DNA from: an uncultured bacterium
Lineage (GTDB): Bacteria > Bacillota > Clostridia > Oscillospirales > Oscillospiraceae
NCBI GenBank assembly: GCA_905215425.1
Contig: CAJMQD010000008.1
Coordinates: forward strand, 1-11,694
Direction of reading: 5' to 3'
DNA length: 11,694 bases
Position numbers and translations under genes: made by a program. Of the stretch, positions 6,670 to 11,694 are shown piece by piece (position 1 is the first letter of the stretch; the number at the start of each line of letters is the position of its first letter). Under the pieces are notes generated by a model, which saw nothing but the letters and a program-made list of their open reading frames with translations, had not been told where the DNA came from and did not search any database.

Positions 6670-6703
6670 GTATGGCGAGATAAAAGGAAATGAAGGTGCT
6701 GAT

Positions 6704-7294
6704 ATGGATCAGGAGCAGGAAAAGACTCAGGCGGCCGGCGAGGGGGAGAAGCAGGAGGCAAAAGACGCGGATCTCTTCTTCTGGCTGCAGGCTCTGGTGA
6801 CGGCGGTGGTGGTGCTCACCCTGCTGTTTACCTTTGTGGTGCGCATCAACCGGGTAGACGGCCACTCCATGGACAATACCCTCCAGCACAACGAGCTGCT
6901 GCTGGTCTGGTCCCTGGGCTACACCCCGAAAACTGGGGATATCGTGATCGTGGACAAGCCCACGGCAACTATCCTGCGGGGCAATGCCATTGTAAAACGG
7001 GTGATCGCCACCGGGGGACAGACGGTGGACATCGACTATGAGAACAGCACGGTTTATGTAGACGGTCAGGCCCTGGACGAGCCCTATATCAAGGAGACCA
7101 TGTACCTGCCCGGAGACCCCTATATGCAGCAGACCCACTTCGAGATTCCGGAGGGGTCGGTGTTCGTCATGGGGGACAACCGGAACGGCTCCACAGACAG
7201 CCGGCACGAGCTGGTGGGCGCCGTGGACAACAGCTTTGTGCTGGGCCACGCGGTGTTCTCCTTCTGGCCCCTGTCCAAGGCCGGTACACTTTAA
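6704..7294 (+). CDS. lepB: Type I signal peptidase (LepB/SipS family)
   Basis: This membrane protease removes signal peptides from exported proteins. The 196-residue chain is the short Gram-positive form with one N-terminal membrane segment (about 25-46) after a charged cytoplasmic tail. The catalytic serine is in GHSMDNTL (Ser55) and the lysine base in IVKRVIA (Lys98). The conserved GDNRNGSTDSR (157-167) and a final GHAVFSFWPL complete the family signature. The ribosome binding site AAGGTG (6693-6698) is modest. The gene has its own promoter upstream and a terminator downstream, so it appears to be expressed on its own. Confidence 0.95.
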   Translation: MDQEQEKTQAAGEGEKQEAKDADLFFWLQALVTAVVVLTLLFTFVVRINRVDGHSMDNTLQHNELLLVWSLGYTPKTGDIVIVDKPTATILRGNAIVKRVIATGGQTVDIDYENSTVYVDGQALDEPYIKETMYLPGDPYMQQTHFEIPEGSVFVMGDNRNGSTDSRHELVGAVDNSFVLGHAVFSFWPLSKAGTL

Positions 7295-7307
7295 GAAAAC
7301 GGGAACC

Positions 7308-7345
7308 AGCCCCCGACGCGGCATCGACGCGGCGGGGGCTTTGTG
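7308..7345 (+). terminator. Intrinsic terminator after lepB
   Basis: AGCCCCCG (7308-7315) pairs perfectly with CGGGGGCT (7333-7340) and is followed by TTTGTGT. The loop contains two direct copies of GACGCGG. Placement 13 bases after the lepB stop supports the call. Confidence 0.75.
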
Positions 7346-7391
7346 TAACGGAAACCCTTTGGAAAGACAGAGTGGCATCGGGAGGTGCGGC

Positions 7392-7775
7392 ATGAAAATC
7401 GACCACATCGCAATGTATGTAAAGGACCTGGAGGGGGCAAGGGCGTTCTTTGCCACATACTTTCACGCACAGTCAGGGGAGGTCTACTGCAACCCCAAAA
7501 CAGGATTCCGCTCCTATTTTCTCACCTTTGGGGACGGCGTCAGGCTGGAGCTGATGACCAGACCGGGGATGGACGACCCGGAGAAGGCGGCGTCCCGGAC
7601 CGGGTATATCCACGTGGCGTTCAGCGCAGGGGGGAGAGCGGCGGTAGACCGGCTGACAGAGCGGCTGAAAGAGGACGGCTACCCGGTTTTGAGCGGCCCC
7701 AGAACAACGGGGGACGGCTATTATGAGAGCTGCATCCTGGGCATAGAGGGCAACCAGATCGAGATCACGGAATAA
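7392..7775 (+). CDS. VOC-superfamily (glyoxalase/dioxygenase-fold) protein
   Basis: This 127-residue protein has the paired beta-alpha-beta-beta-beta modules of the vicinal oxygen chelate fold. The four usual metal-ligand positions are all filled: His5 in DHIAMYV, Glu53 in RLELM, His74 in YIHVAF and Glu124 in QIEIT. The phrases MYVKDLEGARAFF and GDGYYESCILGIEGNQIEI are typical of small lactoylglutathione-lyase-like proteins. The substrate cannot be told from sequence; candidates are methylglyoxal-glutathione-like adducts or another small metabolite. The frame is open further upstream, but that part overlaps lepB and its terminator. The ATG at 7392 follows GGAGG (7381-7385) with normal spacing. 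It is probably a single-gene unit after the lepB terminator. Confidence 0.85.
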   Translation: MKIDHIAMYVKDLEGARAFFATYFHAQSGEVYCNPKTGFRSYFLTFGDGVRLELMTRPGMDDPEKAASRTGYIHVAFSAGGRAAVDRLTERLKEDGYPVLSGPRTTGDGYYESCILGIEGNQIEITE

Positions 7776-7810
7776 AATCCGCCGGGGAGGGATGGCCGCC
7801 CACGGTTTAG

Positions 7811-7839
7811 TTGCTTTTTCCATTCATATGGTGTAAAAT
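7811..7839 (+). promoter_or_regulatory. Possible promoter for the zinc-ribbon gene
   Basis: TTGCTT (7811-7816, 3 of 6) precedes TAAAAT (7834-7839, 5 of 6) by 17 bases. The surrounding bases are notably AT-rich for this genome. The start codon at 7883 lies about 40 bases beyond the -10, which fits. The -35 is weak. Confidence 0.45.
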
Positions 7840-7882
7840 AAACCGCTATGATTTGCCGAAAGGCTTGAAGGGAGTGCTTTTG

Positions 7883-8278
7883 ATGGAAGACCGGGTAAAG
7901 GAACTGATGGACCGCATCCGCGGGACGGCCAGTGCGGCGGCGGATGCCTGCGCCGACACGGCGCGGGTGGCCGGACGGAAGGCGGGGCAGATCGTGGATG
8001 TGGCCAAGCTGAATGTGCAGCTGTTTGACCTGAACGGAGAGCTGAACGATGTGCTGCGCCAGCTGGGACAGGTCATGTATGACGCCCACCGGGGGCAGGC
8101 CGGCGGCGATGAGAGCATTCCCGACCTGCTGGCCCGGGCGGATGAGCTGAACGAGAAGATCGACGGCATGAAGGACCGGGTATCCGCTCTGCGTCAGTCC
8201 CGCACCTGCGGGACCTGCGGCGCGGTCTGCGGGCGGGAGGACAAATTCTGCCGCTCCTGCGGTCAGCCCCTGGAATAA
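7883..8278 (+). CDS. Helical protein with C-terminal zinc ribbon, function unknown
   Basis: The 131 residues begin with an amphipathic helical part (1-70) rich in Ala and charged residues, then a short coil around 80-105. The chain ends in a zinc ribbon with CGTC (109-112) and CRSC (123-126), plus an extra Cys116. The phrase AKLNVQLFDLNGELNDVLRQLGQVMYDA is reminiscent of a widespread but uncharacterised clostridial family whose ends read CPxCG...CxxCG. No catalytic motif, signal peptide or membrane span is visible. The frame is open from 7811, but that stretch holds the promoter-like bases. I chose ATG 7883 because GGAG (7871-7874) precedes it by eight bases. No function should be assigned. 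Confidence 0.75.
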   Translation: MEDRVKELMDRIRGTASAAADACADTARVAGRKAGQIVDVAKLNVQLFDLNGELNDVLRQLGQVMYDAHRGQAGGDESIPDLLARADELNEKIDGMKDRVSALRQSRTCGTCGAVCGREDKFCRSCGQPLE

Positions 8279-8342
8279 AGAGACGCAGGGGGCATATATA
8301 GAACTGGCGGAGCGGCTCAGGGGAGCAGCCCCCAAAGGAATC

Positions 8343-8360
8343 CGGGTGATGGACCACCCG
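8343..8360 (+). promoter_or_regulatory. Hairpin abutting the flippase ribosome binding site
   Basis: CGGGTG (8343-8348) pairs with CACCCG (8355-8360) around a 6-base loop. The strong AAGGAGG starts at 8362, one base after the stem. GGGGGC (8288-8293) could also pair with GCCCCC (8328-8333) further upstream. The 96-base leader matches no riboswitch I know. A folded leader that controls access to the ribosome binding site is possible but unproven. Confidence 0.35.
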
Positions 8361-8374
8361 TAAGGAGGACGGAT

Positions 8375-10159
8375 ATGTCCCGAGATCAGAAACAAAATAC
8401 CTTTTTTGGCGGCGCGGCCATTCTGGCCGTGGGGATCCTGGTGGTCAAGCTCATCGGAATGTTCTACAAGATCCCCCTGGTCAATATCATCGGCGCCCAG
8501 GGAAACTCCGATTTTTCCAACGCCTATAACATCTATGCCGTGCTGCTGACCATCTCCACCGCAGGGCTGCCTGTGGCAGTGTCCAAGCTGGTGAGCGAGG
8601 CCAACGCCCTGAACCGGCAGAACCAGGTGCGCAGTATTTTCCGCACCTCCATGGTGCTGTTTCTGGGGCTGGGAATACTGTCTTTTCTGCTGATGTACTT
8701 CCGGGCGGACTGGCTGGCGGAGATGATGCACGACACCAAGGCCGCCGCCGGCATCAAAGCCCTGGCCCCCGCCGTGGTGTGCGTGGGCTGCCTGGCCGCC
8801 TTCCGGGGCTATACCCAGGGACACCAGGACATGGTGCCCACCTCGGTGTCTCAGATCATCGAGGCTATGTGCAAGCTGGTGGTGGGCCTGGCCCTGGCCT
8901 GGTGGCTCATCAAGGCGGGGCAGCCCGACTACATCGCGGCCGCCGGCGCCATTACCGGCGTTACCGTGGGTACAGTGGTGGCCCTGGCCTATATGCTGAT
9001 CCGGTACACCCTCCGGCGGAGCCGGGAGCGGGGCCGGGCGGACGACCGCCCGGACTCCATGGGCGGCATCATGGCCGACATTCTGCGGATCGCAGTGCCC
9101 ATCACCCTGTCCGCCTCTATGGTGGGCATCGTCACAGTGATCGACTCCTCCCTGGTCCAGGGACAGCTGCAGCGGGCCCTGCTGGAAAAGCCCGCCTGCT
9201 GGGAGCTGTACCGGGACTTTATCGACTTTGCCCCCCTCCAGGCCGCCTTGGACAGCTGGAAGGCCGCTCTGCCCGAGGGACAGGGCGCGACCATCGCCCT
9301 GCTGACCCAGCAGGCGGAGCAGGGAGCCGCCGGGGCCCAGCAGCTGCGGGAGCTGCTGGAGTCGGTGAGCCGCACCCTGTACGGCAACTACTCCGGGGCG
9401 CTGAACATCTATAATCTGCCCACCTCCCTTATGGCGGCCATTACGGCCTCTGTGATCCCGGCAGTGTCCGGGGCGCTGGCCCGGCGGGACCGCCGGGGAG
9501 CGGGGAAGATCACGGGCTCTGCCCTGCGCATCACCGCGCTGCTGGCCTTCCCCATGGGGGTGGGGCTGTTCGTGATGGGTACCCCCATCATGCAGCTGCT
9601 CTATCCGGCCCTCAGCGCCCAGCTGGCCGGGCCTCTGCTGTCCACTCTGGGACTGGCCACGGTGTTTGTCTGCATGATGCTGGTGTGCAACTCTGTCCTT
9701 CAGGCCCACGGCTTTGTGAACCTCCCAGTGCTGGTGATGCTGCTGGGGGGCGGCCTGAAGATCGTCACAAACTATCATGTGGTGGTTCAGCCGGGCATTG
9801 GCATCTACGGGGCGCCTATGGGCAATATTCTGTGCTTTGGGTTGTGCCTGGTGCTGGATTTGGTCGTGATCGCCCGGGTGATCCCCAAACGGCCCGCCTA
9901 CCTGCCCATTTTTGTAAAGCCGCTGCTGGCCTCCCTGGCCATGGGCGGCGCGGCCTGGGCGGTGAACGGTCTGCTCACCCGCCTGCTGTCCCACGGGGGC
10001 GAACTGAGCCGTATGGGCTGCGCCCTGACGGTGTTCCTGTCCATCGGGGTGGCCATGGTGGTGTATATGGTGCTGGTGGTGGCCCTGCGGATCATCTCCC
10101 GGGACGACCTGGCCCTGATGCCCAAGGGGGATAAGATCGCCCGAATGCTGCGGCTGTAA
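8375..10159 (+). CDS. MOP-superfamily lipid/polysaccharide flippase (SpoVB/YabM type)
   Basis: This large membrane protein belongs to the polysaccharide-transport branch of the MOP superfamily, which includes SpoVB, YabM and YtgP/MurJ-like lipid II or polymer flippases. About a dozen or more hydrophobic helices are spread over 594 residues. Family hallmarks are FYKIPLVNIIGAQG (30-43), YNIYAVLLTISTAGLPVAVSK (51-71), FRGYTQGHQDMVPTSVSQIIE (143-163) and YNLPTSLMAAITASVIPAVS (346-365). Usual relatives are near 520-540 residues; the excess is explained by a hydrophilic segment at about 266-333, between the helix ending IDSSL and the LYGNYSGALNIYNLPT segment. AAGGAGG precedes the ATG by six bases. 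Its position before mazG, with rqcP beyond, matches the B. subtilis yabM-yabN-yabO order. The exact lipid-linked substrate is unknown. Confidence 0.9.
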   Translation: MSRDQKQNTFFGGAAILAVGILVVKLIGMFYKIPLVNIIGAQGNSDFSNAYNIYAVLLTISTAGLPVAVSKLVSEANALNRQNQVRSIFRTSMVLFLGLGILSFLLMYFRADWLAEMMHDTKAAAGIKALAPAVVCVGCLAAFRGYTQGHQDMVPTSVSQIIEAMCKLVVGLALAWWLIKAGQPDYIAAAGAITGVTVGTVVALAYMLIRYTLRRSRERGRADDRPDSMGGIMADILRIAVPITLSASMVGIVTVIDSSLVQGQLQRALLEKPACWELYRDFIDFAPLQAALDSWKAALPEGQGATIALLTQQAEQGAAGAQQLRELLESVSRTLYGNYSGALNIYNLPTSLMAAITASVIPAVSGALARRDRRGAGKITGSALRITALLAFPMGVGLFVMGTPIMQLLYPALSAQLAGPLLSTLGLATVFVCMMLVCNSVLQAHGFVNLPVLVMLLGGGLKIVTNYHVVVQPGIGIYGAPMGNILCFGLCLVLDLVVIARVIPKRPAYLPIFVKPLLASLAMGGAAWAVNGLLTRLLSHGGELSRMGCALTVFLSIGVAMVVYMVLVVALRIISRDDLALMPKGDKIARMLRL

Positions 10160-10283
10160 GAAAAAATCGCGGCAAAGCCCCTGTCAATCAGCCCAAAGGA
10201 GGCGGCGGGATTTGTGGCATTTGCCCTATTTTCCCCGGAAGGGCTTGTTTTAGGGAAAAATACCTTGCAGAGGGAGCAGAATT

Positions 10284-11072
10284 GTGGTAAATTTTCAAAA
10301 GAAAGCGCATTATAATGTGGAAGATCTGCGCCGGATCATGGCCCTCTTGCGGCAGCCGGACGGCTGCCCCTGGGACAGGGCGCAGACCCATCGATCCATT
10401 CGTCCCAATATGCTGGAGGAGGCCTATGAGGCCGCCGACGCCATCGACCGGGGAGACACCGAAAACCTGAAGGAGGAGCTGGGCGATGTTCTGCTCCAGG
10501 TGGTGTTTCACGCCCGGATGGAGGAGGAAGCGGGACGGTTTGATTTGGACGATGTGGCGGACGGGATTTGCAAAAAACTGATTTTCCGCCACCCTTTTCT
10601 GTTTGAGCAGGAGCAGGGGCAGGATGCCGCCGGGGCCTTGACCACATGGGAGGAGCGCAAGCGCAAGGAGAAGGGACAGCGCACCACAAGCGAGGCCATG
10701 GATGCCGTGGCCCGGGCGCTGCCCGCCCTGACCAGAGCGCAGAAGCTGCAGGAGAAGGCGGCCAAGTCCGGCTTCGACTGGGACAGCGTGGACCCCGTGC
10801 TGGACAAGCTGGAGGAGGAGTTGGCGGAGCTGCGCCAGGCTGTGGCGGAGCGCTCCAATGTGGAGGAGGAACTGGGCGACCTGCTGTTTGCGGCGGCAAA
10901 GGCAGGACGGTTTCTTCAGATAGACGCAGAGCGGGCCCTGCAGAAGGGCTGCGACAAATTCATTGGCCGGTTCCGGCTGGTGGAGGAGCTGACCGGGGAC
11001 AAGCCGCTGTCAGAACGGCCGGTGGAGGAGCTGGAGCAGCTCTGGCGCCGGGCGAAAGAGCAAGAGACTTAA
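10284..11072 (+). CDS. mazG: Nucleoside triphosphate pyrophosphohydrolase MazG
   Basis: MazG hydrolyses nucleoside triphosphates to monophosphates and pyrophosphate, cleaning the nucleotide pool. The 262 residues match E. coli MazG in length and have two all-alpha MazG domains. The first shows LLRQPDGCPWDRAQTH (21-36), EEAYE (45-49), EELGD (64-68) and RHPFLF (102-107), where most relatives read RHPHVF. The second repeats EELAELR (178-184) and EEELGD (194-199). B. subtilis YabN is a fusion with an N-terminal tetrapyrrole-methylase-like domain; here that domain is absent. Translation starts at GTG (10284), chosen because AGGGAG (10271-10276) precedes it by seven bases and the family alignment begins right after. 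The 124-base gap before it holds an imperfect inverted repeat (TTTTCCC 10229-10235, GGGAAAA 10253-10259) of unknown meaning. Confidence 0.93.
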   Translation: MVNFQKKAHYNVEDLRRIMALLRQPDGCPWDRAQTHRSIRPNMLEEAYEAADAIDRGDTENLKEELGDVLLQVVFHARMEEEAGRFDLDDVADGICKKLIFRHPFLFEQEQGQDAAGALTTWEERKRKEKGQRTTSEAMDAVARALPALTRAQKLQEKAAKSGFDWDSVDPVLDKLEEELAELRQAVAERSNVEEELGDLLFAAAKAGRFLQIDAERALQKGCDKFIGRFRLVEELTGDKPLSERPVEELEQLWRRAKEQET

Positions 11073-11095
11073 AAGCTGCGGAAGCCGCTTTAAGT
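11067..11095 (+). terminator. Inverted repeat overlapping the mazG stop codon
   Basis: ACTTAA (11067-11072, containing the TAA) pairs with TTAAGT (11090-11095), and inside it GCGG (11078-11081) pairs with CCGC (11085-11088). There is no T-run afterwards; the next bases include TATACT (11097-11102), a 5-of-6 match to a -10 box for hup, but with no matching -35. The repeat may be a weak terminator, a processing site or an operator. Confidence 0.3.
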
Positions 11096-11163
11096 ATATA
11101 CTGCACAGCAAGAGAGCTGGGATGGCCGTCAGCGGCCGTTACAAAAACTGAGGAGGAAGCAAT

Positions 11164-11439
11164 ATGAATAAGACTGAACTGATCAACGCTGTGGCCGACA
11201 AGACCGAGCTGTCCAAGAAGGACGCCGAGGCCGCTGTTTCTGCTGTGATCGAGGCCATTACCGAGGCTCTGACCCAGGAGGAGAAGGTCCAGCTGGTGGG
11301 CTTTGGCGCTTTTGAAGTAAAGAGCCGTGCCGAGCGCGTGGGCCGCAACCCCAAGAGCGGTGATACGATTAAGATCCCCGCCTCCAAGACCCCCGTATTC
11401 AAGGCCGGCAAGGCCCTGAAGGACGCGGTGGCCAAGTAA
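11164..11439 (+). CDS. hup: DNA-binding protein HU
   Basis: HU is the small histone-like protein that bends and compacts DNA as a dimer. The 91 residues are the standard size. The N-terminal dimerising helices start [20 protein letters not shown]. The beta-sheet signature GFGAFEV is at 46-52, the DNA-intercalating arm tip GRNP at 60-63 (Pro63), and the end [12 protein letters not shown] is canonical. AGGAGG (11151-11156) lies seven bases before the ATG. Codon choice is less extreme than in neighbouring genes (many GCT and other T-ending codons), as is common for highly expressed genes. A strong terminator follows, so HU can be a single-gene transcript within the mazG-rqcP neighbourhood. The leader has a small hairpin, GGCCG/CGGCC (11124-11137). 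Confidence 0.97.
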   Translation: MNKTELINAVADKTELSKKDAEAAVSAVIEAITEALTQEEKVQLVGFGAFEVKSRAERVGRNPKSGDTIKIPASKTPVFKAGKALKDAVAK

Positions 11440-11455
11440 GCAGATCAAAGATACA

Positions 11456-11486
11456 GGGGGCGCTGCGATGCAGCGCCCCCTTCTCT
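11456..11486 (+). terminator. Strong intrinsic terminator after hup
   Basis: GGGGGCGCTGC (11456-11466) and GCAGCGCCCCC (11470-11480) form a perfect 11 bp stem with a 3-base loop, followed by TTCTCT. It stands 16 bases after the hup stop codon and insulates rqcP from hup transcription. Confidence 0.88.
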
Positions 11487-11530
11487 ATGAAAAATTCGGC
11501 CCATCACGGGCAGACGGAACGGAGAGCACT

Positions 11531-11694
11531 ATGAGATTGGACAAATGGCTGAAGGTGTCCCGGCTGATCAAGCGCCGCACCGTGGCCAACGAGGCCTGTG
11601 ATAAGGCCCGGGTCATGGCCAATGGCCGGCCGGTGAAGGCCAGTTATGATGTAAAGGCCGGGGATGTGCTGGAACTGAGCTTCGGCCAGCGCAC
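11531..11694 (+). CDS. rqcP: RqcP (YabO), S4-domain ribosome quality control factor (5' part)
   Basis: The 54 visible residues begin MRLDKWLKVSRLIKRRTVAN and continue with ACDKARVMANGRPVKASYDVKAGDVLEL, an S4 RNA-binding domain covering most of a protein that is about 85-90 residues in relatives. In B. subtilis RqcP (formerly YabO) acts with RqcH on stalled 50S subunits to add alanine tails to incomplete chains. The gene is cut by the window end with two bases of codon 55 present. GGAG (11521-11524) precedes the ATG by six bases. Its place after the flippase and mazG matches the Bacillus order. An Hsp15-like S4 protein is the main alternative, less likely given the neighbours. Confidence 0.88.
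   Translation, partial: MRLDKWLKVSRLIKRRTVANEACDKARVMANGRPVKASYDVKAGDVLELSFGQR

Noticed and set aside
8279..8374. Riboswitch (yybP-ykoY-like or other) in the flippase leader
   Set aside because: A GGGGAG-like string is present, but the rest of no known riboswitch consensus could be recognised; kept only as an unexplained hairpin leader.
7721..9994. Very long open frame on the minus strand opposite the flippase and neighbours (757 codons)
   Set aside because: It is rich in Gln, Gly, His and Pro with no domain pattern, spans three genes and their gaps, and has no ribosome binding site. It arises from GC-rich codon use on the opposite strand.
1..11694. CRISPR arrays, tRNA or rRNA genes, prophage or toxin-antitoxin genes
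   Set aside because: I saw no regularly spaced repeats, no cloverleaf or rRNA sequence and no phage or toxin-antitoxin protein on either strand.

Overview
This window looks like chromosomal DNA from a GC-rich, Gram-positive anaerobe of the class Clostridia. An Oscillospiraceae-type gut bacterium (Flavonifractor / Lawsonibacter-like) is my best guess. The reasons are strong AGGAGG-type ribosome binding sites on most genes, Bacillus/Clostridium gene sets and orders (YmdB, YhaO-YhaN, flippase-MazG-RqcP), GC-rich codon use with many G/C third positions, and intergenic palindromes of the kind I associate with that family. This assignment is inference, since no marker gene for taxonomy is complete here. 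All ten recognisable genes lie on the + strand.

Layout. Positions 1-72 hold the 3' end of a gene, probably an FAD-dependent oxidoreductase. Its last codons and the bases just after the stop are duplicated 148 bp downstream. Positions 230-669 contain no gene. They do contain the most striking site of the window: a tight cluster of DnaA boxes (486-539) followed by a 60 bp stretch that is about 75% A+T (541-600), which together look like a replication origin or another DnaA-binding locus. Next come mnmE (tRNA wobble-uridine modification GTPase) and ymdB (2',3'-cyclic-nucleotide phosphodiesterase-type metallophosphoesterase), which probably form one transcript. Positions 2865-3253 are non-coding and packed with palindromic and MITE-like repeats.

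The middle third carries an overlapping gene pair that resembles a bacterial Mre11/Rad50 module. It consists of a YhaO-type nuclease (3254-4336) and a YhaN-type ATPase (4333-6591), whose coiled coil is interrupted by a predicted membrane hairpin. A clear sigma-A promoter then starts lepB (signal peptidase I), which is closed by a terminator. Two small genes follow: a VOC/glyoxalase-fold protein and a helical protein with a C-terminal zinc ribbon.

The last third matches the B. subtilis yabM-yabN-yabO neighbourhood. It has a MOP-family lipid flippase (SpoVB/YabM type, with an extra segment of about 65 residues), a stand-alone MazG NTP pyrophosphohydrolase, the nucleoid protein HU with its own strong terminator, and the start of rqcP (S4-domain ribosome quality control factor), cut by the window end. 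The genes are mostly housekeeping. The less ordinary items are the DnaA-box cluster, the duplicated gene tail, the repeat island, the membrane-spanning YhaN and the flippase insertion.
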